DNA of 64,000 bases. Origin: Abditibacteriaceae bacterium. Its GTDB lineage: Bacteria; Armatimonadota; Abditibacteriia; Abditibacteriales; Abditibacteriaceae. The DNA lies in contig JAFAZH010000021.1 in the NCBI GenBank assembly GCA_019239895.1, positions 83,259-147,258 of the forward strand. The letters are read 5' to 3'. Position numbers and translations under genes: made by a program. The number at the start of each line of letters is the position of its first letter. Position 1 is the stretch's first letter. The notes under the pieces were generated by a model. That model did no database searches, was not told where the DNA came from, and saw only the letters and a program-made list of their open reading frames with translations. Below, piece after piece: positions 53,209 to 60,786 of this stretch.

Positions 53209-53673
53209 CTACCAGGGGCGGCTGGGCTTGATCACCACCGCGCCGGTCGCATCGAGGCCGAGCCGGATTTGCCCCAGACCGTGCGCCGAACCAAAGTCAT
53301 ACCAGAGGTAGCCCAACCCGTCCGAGACGAAGGTAATCTCGATCAGTCTGAGCCGGGCGGCCAACCGTGCGGGAGTGGCGGCCCCGTCCGTGTCTGGATC
53401 CCAGTAGTCCGCACGCCACTCCGCGCATATCTCCGCCGCGATGTGCGCCCGGAGCGACGGCTCATTCCCCGCGAGCCATTCGCCCAGGGAGCGAATGCGG
53501 GGCAGGGACTCTCCATTCAGCGGGTTCCAGGCCGCTGCGGGCAGTGTGTACGCACGAGCCGCGTTTCCGTCAGTGAGCGGCACGGAGAAGGTCCAGGTCC
53601 ACCTTCCGTACACCCTTTCCCAGCTCAAACGTCCCAGCACGGGGTCTTCAATTGGGGTTGGCACGTCGTTCAT
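53209..53673 (-). CDS. Cassette gene: hypothetical protein, DUF2262-like
   Basis: This 154-residue protein begins MNDVPTPIEDPVLGRLSWERVYGRWTWTFSV. It contains FVSDGLGYLWYDFGSAHGLGQIRLGLDATG, a pattern resembling DUF2262 and related suppressor-of-fused-type small domains. That assignment is tentative. TAGGAGG immediately precedes the ATG. The frame stays open further upstream through the attC-like region, but that extension is not expected to be coding. This cassette is more GC-rich than its neighbours. Confidence 0.68.
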   Translation of the reverse strand: MNDVPTPIEDPVLGRLSWERVYGRWTWTFSVPLTDGNAARAYTLPAAAWNPLNGESLPRIRSLGEWLAGNEPSLRAHIAAEICAEWRADYWDPDTDGAATPARLAARLRLIEITFVSDGLGYLWYDFGSAHGLGQIRLGLDATGAVVIKPSRPW

Positions 53674-53700
53674 CCTCCTACCCGGCGTTGCACCGTATTT

Positions 53701-53801
53701 CCTTGGCCCGTCCCCGCCGCCACACATCAAAATCAGCCGTGATCTATAGCGGGGGCACGAACGCCGGGGCGTCGTTTGCACTGCCTGATTAAGCCGCTGT
53801 T
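53701..53801 (-). other. attC-like site, left core degenerate
   Basis: The right core GATTAAGCCGCTGTT contains the TAA stop of the upstream cassette gene. The interior GGGCACGAACGCCGGGGCGTCGTTTGCA aligns with the site at 63353. The left core TTGGCCCG deviates. Confidence 0.6.
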
Positions 53802-54073
53802 GCGTCGTCCTGCGGGTCGTATTTCTGGCGTAACCAGGCAGCAAGACTGCCAGGAATAGACACTTGGCTGTCTACTTCCGCTGCCCAGGCCGGATGGCTG
53901 CTAAGAATCCGCTGTGCCTCATCCGGTCTTAACCCATACAGCTTCATGCTAATGAGGAGAGCTTCGATAAGAGTCACCTGCTGCTCATGGAGATAGAACA
54001 ATATCCCTGACTGGTCAAGGCCAGCATCCATCTGCTCGAAGCACCCATCGAATATATTCTTATCGTTCGACAT
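53789..54073 (-). CDS. Cassette gene: small hypothetical protein
   Basis: This 94-residue soluble protein is MSNDKNIFDGCFEQMDAGLDQSGILFYLHEQQVTLIEALLISMKLYGLRPDEAQRIL followed by a tail ending DPQDDATAA. The middle resembles the small helical proteins paired with toxins or SMI1-type immunity genes, but I claim no family. GGAGGT lies 9-10 nt before the ATG. The stop codon is inside the attC core. Confidence 0.65.
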   Translation of the reverse strand: MSNDKNIFDGCFEQMDAGLDQSGILFYLHEQQVTLIEALLISMKLYGLRPDEAQRILSSHPAWAAEVDSQVSIPGSLAAWLRQKYDPQDDATAA

Positions 54074-54124
54074 CGTTACACCTGACCTCCGATTGAGATT
54101 TCAGAGTGCTATGCTATTAGATGC

Positions 54125-54535
54125 TTATAGCGGCTGCTTTAAACGTTCCTCAAGGTCCGTCACTGCAGCCAGCCACTTTGGGCTTGGAGTCTCGTTTTCC
54201 TGCCATAAGTCCTTGAGTTCCGAACTTGTCCTGATGCGCTCAATAGCTGCAAGTGCCAGATCCACAAGCTGTTGGTCTGCTTTGATCCGTGTCCGCTTTG
54301 CAAACTCTTGTAGCTCTTCGGGTAATTGAGCGTGTGGCGCACCCTTAAGCGCGGCCACAACTTCGGCTGCCGCTAGAGCCATGCTGCTCTCTGGTGCCTC
54401 TAAATATTCGTCACCGAGCTGCGTCACAGCTTGCAGAGTTGCTTGAATAAACCGCTCGCTGGGCGCATCAGTGAACTCGTTTACCCAGTCCATCGCATCA
54501 TCGTTATCGAAATTGCCGGCTTCCCATGTGCCCAT
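54125..54535 (-). CDS. Cassette gene: DUF4259 family protein
   Basis: The opening MGTWEAGNFDNDDAMDWVNEF is the hallmark of DUF4259, a family of ~130-residue soluble proteins often found in polymorphic-toxin immunity contexts and cassette arrays. AAAEVVAALKGAP and ALAAIERIRTSSELKDLWQE further match the family. No attC separates it from the next gene at 53789, so both probably travel in one cassette. Confidence 0.85.
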   Translation of the reverse strand: MGTWEAGNFDNDDAMDWVNEFTDAPSERFIQATLQAVTQLGDEYLEAPESSMALAAAEVVAALKGAPHAQLPEELQEFAKRTRIKADQQLVDLALAAIERIRTSSELKDLWQENETPSPKWLAAVTDLEERLKQPL

Positions 54536-54591
54536 AGCTCAGTCCCTTTTCTGGTTCGTTCAAGTATCTCCTACAACCACAACCAGGTATT

Positions 54592-54691
54592 GCGCAGCGA
54601 CCCAACAACAAGCTCACCCGCGCCGGAGGGCGCAGCGAAGCATGAGCGCAGCGCGTAGGCGTCAGGTTGAGCGTCTTGTTCGGCGGCTGTT
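54592..54691 (-). other. attC site
   Basis: Left GCGCAGCGACCCAAC and right GTTCGGCGGCTGTT flank an imperfect palindrome with GCGCCGGAGGGCGC. The upstream gene's TAA overlaps the right edge. Confidence 0.8.
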
Positions 54692-55101
54692 TAAGACGTC
54701 TTGCTCCATTGTTTGTATTCACTCCGAAGCCAGAGTACATATATAACCACACCAAAGAGGATAACCAGTGCTGATTTGCTCCCCATCCAAGGCACCCATT
54801 CAAACCATTCTAAACCGAAATACCAGCGGTCTACGAAACTAAATGCAAGTATAACCACGGCAAACCAAAAAAGAAGATACGGTCTATATCGTGATAGTTC
54901 CTTTAATGATGCGGTCAAGAAGAGCTGCCGCCAGGTTAAATCCTGCCCACCCAAACCCGCCTTAACCATGTCCCAGGAGGATTGAGGCTGACAAGCAAGT
55001 GCCAAGGTGACGAAGACAGGTCTATGTCTGACGAAAGCTGCCCATAAGCAGCCGCTTACGGCTGCGAGAAGGGATTCGCAAATAAGGCCATAGAAATACA
55101 C
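54691..55101 (-). CDS. Cassette gene: small membrane protein (second gene of a two-gene cassette)
   Basis: This protein of up to 136 residues starts at GTG (55101), overlapping the end of the upstream gene by 46 bp. The pair is therefore probably translationally coupled. Helices are predicted at YGLICESLLAAVSGCLWAAF, YLLFWFAVVILAFSFV and SALVILFGVVIYVLWL. A Trp-rich loop (WYFGLEWFEWVPWMG) is notable. No family was recognised. Confidence 0.6.
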   Translation of the reverse strand: MYFYGLICESLLAAVSGCLWAAFVRHRPVFVTLALACQPQSSWDMVKAGLGGQDLTWRQLFLTASLKELSRYRPYLLFWFAVVILAFSFVDRWYFGLEWFEWVPWMGSKSALVILFGVVIYVLWLRSEYKQWSKTS

Positions 55102-55493
55102 GAACCTAACAGAGTGCCCGAGTTGAACAACCCTACAGCTACGACATTGCCTTCACCTGATAGCGTGGGGGTATGAAGCACAGTTGCAACCATATCGAAC
55201 CCCACTCCTCCTACAATCAAAAACACCCCTAGCCCCAGAGGAAAGGTTGGGATTGACAGCGGAGCCTGTTTGTAAAGAATGGCGGAGATCACCAGAGCAG
55301 CAAACAATAGCACAGGCATAAAATAGACTATGGCTAACCTCAACACTTCAGGGACTTTGACATATTCGACAGTTGTAAGCCCGAATATGCCACTTGCCAT
55401 GAAGAGAAAGAGCAACTTGATGGGGTTCAAGCTGCGCTCTTCTATGAGTTGCGCCTCTGCCAATTCCACTCGACGACCATGTGTCGCAGCCAT
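55056..55493 (-). CDS. Cassette gene: membrane protein (first gene of a two-gene cassette)
   Basis: An acidic N-terminus (VELAEAQLIEERSLNP) is followed by four predicted helices, including LLFLFMASGIFGLTTVEYV, LAIVYFMPVLLFAALVISAILY and LGLGVFLIVGGVGFDMVATVL. The ATG at 55493 was preferred to a TTG at 55529 that would lie inside the attC. No family was recognised. Confidence 0.65.
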   Translation of the reverse strand: MAATHGRRVELAEAQLIEERSLNPIKLLFLFMASGIFGLTTVEYVKVPEVLRLAIVYFMPVLLFAALVISAILYKQAPLSIPTFPLGLGVFLIVGGVGFDMVATVLHTPTLSGEGNVVAVGLFNSGTLLGSCISMALFANPFSQP

Positions 55494-55534
55494 GCTAAGT
55501 ATTGTGTCGGTCCGTTGGCGTGTCGTCAAGCCGC

Positions 55535-55634
55535 GCGCAGCCGCCGAAAACTAAGCTCACCTGCAACCGGAACGGAGTGAAGCACGAGCATAGTGCAGGA
55601 CGTCAGGTGCAACGTTAGGTTGTGCGGCTGTTAA
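55535..55634 (-). other. attC site, left core degenerate
   Basis: The element aligns along its length with the site at 54592 (AAGCTCACC, GGAG-GAAGCA-GAGC, GGCGTCAGGT-like blocks). The right end is GTTGTGCGGCTGTTA. The left core reads GCCGAAAAC instead of GCCCAAC. Confidence 0.65.
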
Positions 55635-55975
55635 TGCTTAATGCGCCAGTTACCAGTCAGTGCCCCCGCCGCTGCTCCTATTGGCAGTGCTATGATGAAA
55701 TTTCCTAAGCTTGGTAGTAGCAGGGAGTAAATCCTTGCAGACGACATCCCAACGCCTAAGCCGATAACTATTAATACTCCTAAATTGAACAACGCATCAA
55801 GCAAACCAACGATCAGACCTGCAATCCACCCATCCTTACCGGAGATCCAACCGCTCGCTAAAGCGCCTCCAAATACAGCAAGATCTGAAATGAACAGACT
55901 ACCTGACGGCAAGGCAAGAGAAAAGAGCCGCACCAGCACGAATCCGAGTAAAACGCCTGCCAAAACTCGTGTCAT
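55631..55975 (-). CDS. Cassette gene: four-helix membrane protein
   Basis: This 114-residue Gly/Leu/Ala-rich protein has helices at VLAGVLLGFVLVRLFSLAL, DLAVFGGALASGWISG, WIAGLIVGLLDALFNLGVLIVIGLGVG and LGNFIIALPIGAAAGALTG. The pattern resembles small YrzE/TIGR04086-like proteins, without firm assignment. Its TAA lies at the edge of the following attC. Confidence 0.68.
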   Translation of the reverse strand: MTRVLAGVLLGFVLVRLFSLALPSGSLFISDLAVFGGALASGWISGKDGWIAGLIVGLLDALFNLGVLIVIGLGVGMSSARIYSLLLPSLGNFIIALPIGAAAGALTGNWRIKH

Positions 55976-56006
55976 GGTTGTTCAGAGAGTCGCCTATAGC
56001 TGCGCC

Positions 56007-56076
56007 GCGCAGGGGCACAACGCCCAGTTCAGCGGAGTCGGATGCCGTCCGTTGCAGCGTTTGGTTGAGCCGCTGT
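56007..56076 (-). other. attC site
   Basis: Left GCGCAGGGGCACAAC and right GTTGAGCCGCTGT enclose GCCCAGTTCAGCGGAGTCGG and CCGTTGCAGCG. It is only 70 bp long and follows the gene at 56104-56340. Confidence 0.75.
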
Positions 56077-56103
56077 CTGGCTATGGCGGGAGGAATTGTT
56101 TGC

Positions 56104-56340
56104 TTAGTGAGGTTGTTGTGTAGCATGTTGCTGATCCAGTTTCGCGCGCTCTCGGTGGTATTTGGCATCAAGGGGTAATAGAGCTATGAGAAAAAGCAGC
56201 AGAATCATGCCAGGAATGAGAATGTCTCGACGCCACTGAAAATGCTGCTTTTTCAGAGCATCTACATTGAACCAAACTGCAAAAGCCAGCCAGCCACCTA
56301 AGACAGTTGCAATTCCTAAGTCGAAGCCATCCACATTCAT
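56104..56340 (-). CDS. Cassette gene: two-helix small membrane protein, intact copy
   Basis: This 78-residue protein is MNVDGFDLGIATVLGGWLAFAVWFNVDALKKQHFQW, then RRDILIPGMILLLFLIALLPLDAKYHRERAKLDQQH. Two membrane helices flank a basic turn, and the tail is charged. GGAGG precedes the ATG. A second copy of the whole cassette, about 90% identical by eye, lies at 61458-61690 but lacks the start codon. No family was recognised. Confidence 0.75.
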   Translation of the reverse strand: MNVDGFDLGIATVLGGWLAFAVWFNVDALKKQHFQWRRDILIPGMILLLFLIALLPLDAKYHRERAKLDQQHATQQPH

Positions 56341-56366
56341 GTTCCCTTCGCCTCCTACAAGGTATT

Positions 56367-56436
56367 GCGCAGCGGCCCAACGGCAGAGTTCAGCGGCTTG
56401 GAGCGTCCGCTACAACGAATGTTAGGGCGCGCTGTT
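56367..56436 (-). other. attC site
   Basis: Left GCGCAGCGGCCCAAC and right GTTAGGGCGCGCTGTT give near-perfect inverse cores. The TAA stop of the 56422-56685 gene is inside the right core. Confidence 0.85.
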
Positions 56437-56685
56437 GTCCCGCTCCCATGACAGTCGCCTCTGCTCGCGGGCGAAGAGCAGCAGCCGGGCCGTGTGACGC
56501 CAGAGCCAGCAGAGCATGACCACGAACGCTACTTCGCCCAAGACGAGTAACCATCGGTACGGAGTCAAGCCGGGCCACAGAGCGGCGCGGACGAGCGCCC
56601 CACCGTGCCAGAAGAGAAGACCCGTTAGCGCGGCAGTGATCCCCGGCACCATTAGGTCGAATACGGTCACAGGGTTGTTTTTCAT
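56422..56685 (-). CDS. Cassette gene: two-helix membrane protein
   Basis: This 87-residue protein has helices at FDLMVPGITAALTGLLFWHGGALV and WLLVLGEVAFVVMLCWLW, then a basic Arg-rich tail (RREQ-type: LLFAREQRRLSWERDNSAP). The stop codon lies inside the attC core, which is strong evidence that it is the native cassette gene. Confidence 0.72.
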   Translation of the reverse strand: MKNNPVTVFDLMVPGITAALTGLLFWHGGALVRAALWPGLTPYRWLLVLGEVAFVVMLCWLWRHTARLLLFAREQRRLSWERDNSAP

Positions 56686-56746
56686 TGGCTGTGTCTCCAG
56701 TCGTCTATATCAGTACCGCCCAACAGTATATTACGCCGCTACCCCG

Positions 56747-56872
56747 CTAATCCACTTCCACCGTGACGCTGTGTTGGGTGATGTCCTGCTGGCGTTTCCG
56801 CTGCTGTTGATGGCGCAGAGAACGTATGGCAACGCCAATAAGCCAACCTAAGATACAGCCCAAATAAAACAT
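56747..56872 (-). CDS. Cassette gene: 41-aa membrane protein with HSVTVE tail
   Basis: The protein opens MFYLGCILGWLIGVAI, giving one helix. A Gln/Arg-rich stretch (LRHQQQRKRQQ) and the tail DITQHSVTVEVD follow. The gene starts 10 bp after the stop of the next upstream gene, whose product ends with a similar basic stretch and AHSITVEESDSGG. The paired tails support both as genes. It is too short for most gene callers. Confidence 0.55.
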   Translation of the reverse strand: MFYLGCILGWLIGVAIRSLRHQQQRKRQQDITQHSVTVEVD

Positions 56873-56881
56873 CGTAGCTCT

Positions 56882-57118
56882 CTACTCCACCACCTGATAG
56901 CCGCCACTGTCGGACTCTTCTACTGTGATGCTGTGGGCTTGTAGTTTCTGCCGTGATTGGTGGCGAGCCTGTATCACTCTCGATTTTACAGCTATGGCCA
57001 GTGGGTATAACATACCGCCATACCAAATAAGGGTTATGGCCCAGCCCAATATCTTAGACATACTCACACCCATACCCGCTATTATGCCACAGCCTGCACC
57101 TGGGCACCTTAAAAGCAA
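56882..57118 (-). CDS. Cassette gene: small membrane protein with HSITVE tail
   Basis: This protein of up to 78 residues could start at any of three in-frame sites; MSKILGWAITLIWYGGMLYPLAIAV is the likely core. One helix is followed by a basic stretch (SRVIQARHQSRQKLQ) and the tail AHSITVEESDSGGYQVVE. The match H-S-[IV]-T-V-E to the following gene suggests duplication or paired function. Confidence 0.55.
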   Translation of the reverse strand: MLLRCPGAGCGIIAGMGVSMSKILGWAITLIWYGGMLYPLAIAVKSRVIQARHQSRQKLQAHSITVEESDSGGYQVVE

Positions 57119-57145
57119 GAATTAGCCACAAACCAGCAGGCGCGT

Positions 57146-58954
57146 TTATCGTCTATCGGAGTTTGCACTGCGGGCGAAATAGATGTTCTTGCAGCCCTCT
57201 GTACTCAGAGTAAACCCAATCACTGTTTTGGCCCTGTTGCGGCGGAAGCGAATAAACGCCGTCGCCAGAGAGGGTGGCCGCAAGCTGAAGCCATCCGCGA
57301 TCACCGGCTGGAGCGGTCCATAATCATCCCGCCAGCCGTCGGCTGCCAGCTTACCATCCTGTAGGTGCAGGCTGTAATTCGCATTCAATTCGTCACTCCA
57401 GTAAGTGCCGACGTAGGCCTGCTCCTGGGCTTTGGTCAGCTTGATGGGGGGTACCGCATCAAAGATCTCTGGCTCAACATCCAGCCACGTCAGTTTCCTT
57501 GGTGTGCCAGCCGTGGCTGGGGAGAAGATCAGTTCAATGGGATAGGCACCCAGAGCAAAGCGATTCGTCCCTAAGGTCTTTAGCTCAATCCTGCCGACCC
57601 AGAGTTTGCTGTCTCGCAGCGAAACGGTCCAGGACGCTCCGGTATCCAGGTTCCAGTAGGTGCCAGCCCAAGACATCAATGGTTGCTGCGCCCCCGGCGG
57701 TCGCTGCGCCCCCGGCCGCGGGTTCGCCTTCGGATGAGAGTTCGCCTTCGGGCGCGGGTTCGTCCCTGGCAATGGCTTGGGTGTCCCGGCTTGCACTCCA
57801 TCAGGCTTCACGGCGTTGGCTTTGACCAGATCAGCGGGCCTCGGGAACTCACTTGTAAGGCAGATGTCGGCCACCCGTCGCGCCATATAATAAGGTTGTA
57901 GCCGATCCAGGTTGCCGAGGATGATGACTGAGAAATGCTGTGTCGGGAACTGCAAAAACTCGCACCGATAGCCGCGATCAACTCCCGAGTGACTGACTGT
58001 CTTGAGGCCACGATAACTATCGAGCACGAGGCCCAGGCCGTAATGGATGGTCTCGCCAGAGTTCAGTTTGCCCGGCCTCAGCATTTGATCTAGAGCTTGC
58101 CTGCCGCCCACCTGCCGGTCGTAGAAGTTTTGATCCCAGAGAGCCAGGTCCTCGACGGTGGTGTAAACACCCGTGGACCCGACTGTGTTGAACGTGGGGA
58201 CGGCGGTCTCCCACTGTCCCCCAATGAGGGTATAAGCTACGGCGCGGTTCGGTACGACCGCAGCGTGGTCGTCATAAAAGTGCGTGTGGTTCATACCGAG
58301 CGGTTTGAACACATGCGCATCTGTGTAAGCGCGTAGTGACTGGCCCGCCACCCGGCGGATGACGATGCCAGCCAGAGTGTAGCCTGTGCTGTTATAGAGG
58401 TAACGGTCTCCGGGCCTGAAGTTGACTCCTCGTTGGCGCGCCGCGAGATGGAGCACGTCGTCGTCAGTGACCAGATCATCGGGACGCCACCCCGCCCACC
58501 CCCCTAAGTACCACACGTCGCGCAGTCCGCTAGTGTGTTGGAGCAGGTGCCGCAGAGTGATAACAGTGCCGTAGTCCGGTAACTCCGGCAGATACTTACG
58601 CACGTCGTCATCCAGAGACAGATGACCTTGCTCAGCCAGCAGTGTCGCGGCCAGAGCTGTGAATTGTTTGGAAATGGAGGCGAGGGGAAAGACTGTGGAA
58701 GGCGTGATCGGCGCGTTCCACTCCAGGTTCGCGCAGCCATAGCCCCGCTGATAGATGACGTGGCCCCCACGTAGCACCGCGAGCGCACAACCGGGCGAGT
58801 CTGGCCGATCATAGGCAGAGAAAATCTGGTTAATCCGGGGGTTCCCAATCCGGGGGTTCCCCTCGTAGGCCGAGGCCAGCGGCCCTAGGCAGTAGGTTAA
58901 GAGGACGGTCCAGACCAGCACACGGGTGCATCCACCAGAGACGTGCCATCGCAT
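57146..58954 (-). CDS. Cassette gene: exported serine hydrolase, class C beta-lactamase/PBP fold
   Basis: A signal peptide (RVLVWTVLLTYCLGPLASA) is followed by the catalytic SxxK in SISK (Ser93, Lys96) and YxN/S-type YNS (Tyr187). HSGVDRGYRCEF later stands where KTG-type motifs fall in this family (HxG). A Pro/Lys/Asn-rich linker with repeats (PRPKANSHPKANPRPGAQ) leads to two C-terminal beta domains near residues 435-595. The family covers esterases, D-amino-acid peptidases and beta-lactamases, so resistance must not be assumed. At 1.8 kb it is very large for a cassette gene. Confidence 0.88.
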   Translation of the reverse strand: MRWHVSGGCTRVLVWTVLLTYCLGPLASAYEGNPRIGNPRINQIFSAYDRPDSPGCALAVLRGGHVIYQRGYGCANLEWNAPITPSTVFPLASISKQFTALAATLLAEQGHLSLDDDVRKYLPELPDYGTVITLRHLLQHTSGLRDVWYLGGWAGWRPDDLVTDDDVLHLAARQRGVNFRPGDRYLYNSTGYTLAGIVIRRVAGQSLRAYTDAHVFKPLGMNHTHFYDDHAAVVPNRAVAYTLIGGQWETAVPTFNTVGSTGVYTTVEDLALWDQNFYDRQVGGRQALDQMLRPGKLNSGETIHYGLGLVLDSYRGLKTVSHSGVDRGYRCEFLQFPTQHFSVIILGNLDRLQPYYMARRVADICLTSEFPRPADLVKANAVKPDGVQAGTPKPLPGTNPRPKANSHPKANPRPGAQRPPGAQQPLMSWAGTYWNLDTGASWTVSLRDSKLWVGRIELKTLGTNRFALGAYPIELIFSPATAGTPRKLTWLDVEPEIFDAVPPIKLTKAQEQAYVGTYWSDELNANYSLHLQDGKLAADGWRDDYGPLQPVIADGFSLRPPSLATAFIRFRRNRAKTVIGFTLSTEGCKNIYFARSANSDRR

Positions 58955-59101
58955 AATAAACTCCGTGCTGCAGATTACCTCTGATTACCTCCAGGCTGCG
59001 TCACTCAAGCCGCGCCCTGGGACGACGATCCGGTTCAGCGGCGGGCCGCCGCATCGCGACGGCGACCGGGACCGCAAGTGCATCGGAACTCTCATTCATC
59101 G

Positions 59102-59209
59102 GACTGCCCAACGTCAATCTCAACCGCCGCCTGCCGACACAACCGTTGTCCCCACCTGAAAGTGAGAGCGGCAGGCGGTCGGGTGGAGCGCCTGGTTGTG
59201 TGGCGGTTA
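59102..59209 (-). other. attC site
   Basis: Left TGCCCAAC and right GTTGTGTGGCGGTTA enclose a 10-bp perfect inner stem, CCGCCTGCCG with CGGCAGGCGG. That long stem is what folded attC substrates need. It follows the GH43-like gene. Confidence 0.75.
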
Positions 59210-59228
59210 GGATGCCTTACGAGCATGG

Positions 59229-60230
59229 TCATGGGGTCGTCTTTTGAGGTTCCCAATAAGCTGCCTTCAGATGCTCGTATTCGGCTGCTGTGATCGGTAA
59301 CACGGAACCGTGACGAAATGGGTAGGGGAAATGGAAGTCTGTAGCGGGTGCGAACTGCCCGGTGCTGAGATCATGGCTGATAAAAGGCATGTAGCCAAAA
59401 GCTCCAGGGCCGATCCGGTCACTGACGTTATCCAAGAGTAGGCACCACTCTGGCGGTTGGCCATTTGTGGCAGATCGCAAACGATAGCAGACTGGGCCTT
59501 CAAAGTTTTTGCCCTGTCCCGCCGTAAACTGTGGCATCGCCTGCCACGGCCCCATTAACTTCATGCTGGTTTCCATACTAACGCCTTTTGTGGTGTCATC
59601 CTTGATGAAACGATAATAGAAATGACCATCGCGCACGATGTCAATGTCAATGACGTTATTGGGCTTCTCAACATACATAAATGGCTTGCTAAAAGAGCGG
59701 AAATCTTGAGTATGGGCCGCCCAAATGCGCTGCTTGGCGAAGCCATCGCCAGCCGTCGTCGAAGCCCAATAGACCAGATAATTTCCCGCCTCCTCGTCGT
59801 AAATAGCCTCTGGTGCCCAAACACAACCGGCGTCGGTAGGCGCAACAACTGCCAAACGCGGCTTTGTCCAATGCACCAAATCGCTGGTTTCCCAGACCAC
59901 AATGGAGCGGCTACCTTGATGGGTAGCTCGATGCCAGTCGCGGTTCCTGGCGACGCTAAGGTCGGTTGCGATTAACCAGACTTTCTGCCCGTCCCGAGAC
60001 CGTAGGAGGAAAGAGTCGCGCACACCCTTTTCGCCCACGTTGCTCACCAGCACAGGATGGCCGCTATTCAACGCGTCCCAACGCCTGCCGTCCTGGCTGA
60101 TTCCCATATAGATCTGCTCGGACATAGGTGTAGTTTCGTCTCTGAATGTAGTAAACAGGAACCCACTCTCTGCTGCGGAGGAGTAGCTACCAATGGAAGT
60201 GATGGCTAACAGAACAAGTAGTTGTTTCAT
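59229..60230 (-). CDS. Cassette gene: secreted GH43-like five-bladed propeller enzyme
   Basis: A signal peptide (MKQLLVLLAITSIGSYSSAAE) precedes a propeller with VRDSFLLRSRDGQKVWLIATDLS, VVWETSDLVHWTKPRLA, GCVWAPEAIYDEEAGNYLVYWAS and NFEGPVCYRL. The Glu in FEGP would be the general acid of GH43-type arabinosidases/xylosidases, and WAPEA is characteristic. The ATG at 60230 has AAGGTGA upstream. Secreted glycosidases are rare as cassette cargo. Confidence 0.82.
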   Translation of the reverse strand: MKQLLVLLAITSIGSYSSAAESGFLFTTFRDETTPMSEQIYMGISQDGRRWDALNSGHPVLVSNVGEKGVRDSFLLRSRDGQKVWLIATDLSVARNRDWHRATHQGSRSIVVWETSDLVHWTKPRLAVVAPTDAGCVWAPEAIYDEEAGNYLVYWASTTAGDGFAKQRIWAAHTQDFRSFSKPFMYVEKPNNVIDIDIVRDGHFYYRFIKDDTTKGVSMETSMKLMGPWQAMPQFTAGQGKNFEGPVCYRLRSATNGQPPEWCLLLDNVSDRIGPGAFGYMPFISHDLSTGQFAPATDFHFPYPFRHGSVLPITAAEYEHLKAAYWEPQKTTP

Positions 60231-60277
60231 TTCACTTGTCACCTTGTAGAAAAAGCCGTATAACACGCAACCAGGCC

Positions 60278-60374
60278 GCGCGACGCAGCACAACGCTCAA
60301 CTCAACCGCGCCTGGAGGCGCAGTGTAGCGGAGCCGGAAGCCGTCCGTTGCAGCGCCTCGTTGAGCCGCTGTTA
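60278..60374 (-). other. attC site
   Basis: Left GCAGCACAAC and right GTTGAGCCGCTGTTA flank CCGCGCCTGGAGGCGCAG and CCGTTGCAGCGCC. It follows the gene at 60402. Confidence 0.78.
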
Positions 60375-60401
60375 GTCGGTTATGGTCCATAGACTTGGCG
60401 A

Positions 60402-60656
60402 TCAACTGAATAACTTGGCTTGTGGTGGGCACCAGCCACTAATACAATCCATCACGTCCATTATCATGTCCTCATCGGTTTCTCTTGCTGTCTCACGCAG
60501 ATAAGCACGAAACTGCTCGAACACATCATAAACCTGCTGTTGAGTATGACCTTGTGCCGCCAGTTCGAGCGCCAGTGCCCGAAGCTGTTCAGGTGCCTTG
60601 GGGTGGCACAATGCTGCTTCAAATTTCTCTTGAACTGTCGTCTTACCTTGAGACAC
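60402..60656 (-). CDS. Cassette gene: small helical hypothetical protein
   Basis: This 84-residue soluble protein from a GTG at 60656 (another GTG at 60686 is in frame) reads VQEKFEAALCHPKAPEQLRALALELAAQGHTQQQVYDVFEQFRAYLRE and then DEDMIMDVMDCISGWC. The phrase around HTQQQVYDVFEQF resembles small proteins found as cassette cargo elsewhere. No function is assigned and the start is uncertain. Confidence 0.6.
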   Translation of the reverse strand: MSQGKTTVQEKFEAALCHPKAPEQLRALALELAAQGHTQQQVYDVFEQFRAYLRETARETDEDMIMDVMDCISGWCPPQAKLFS

Positions 60657-60671
60657 AGGGCACCCGGTCAA

Positions 60672-60786
60672 GCCGCACGTCGCCACACCACGCCAAAGTC
60701 AGCCCCCCTTGCAGGCGCAACGGAGGGAAGCTGGGCAGCGGAGTGGAGCTGGCGGGTGTGGATTGCACTGCTTAAGTGCTGTTCAG
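60672..60786 (-). other. Degenerate attC-like site
   Basis: The block ACGCCAAAGTCAGCC aligns with ACGCCGAAATCAGCC of the site at 61338. The right end GCTTAAGTGCTGTT is a poor core. The spacing and context fit. Confidence 0.45.

Noticed and set aside
53674..53844. N-terminal extension of the 53209-53673 gene
   Set aside because: The extension would lie inside an attC-like site, and a strong TAGGAGG sits right at the internal ATG.
56739..57026. A 95-codon minus-strand frame across two small cassette genes
   Set aside because: It overlaps both motif-bearing small genes in another frame and has no sensible composition.
57146..58954. Calling the serine hydrolase an antibiotic-resistance beta-lactamase
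   Set aside because: The fold and SxxK/YxN motifs are shared by esterases and peptidases, and the long C-terminal domains are not typical of class C beta-lactamases.
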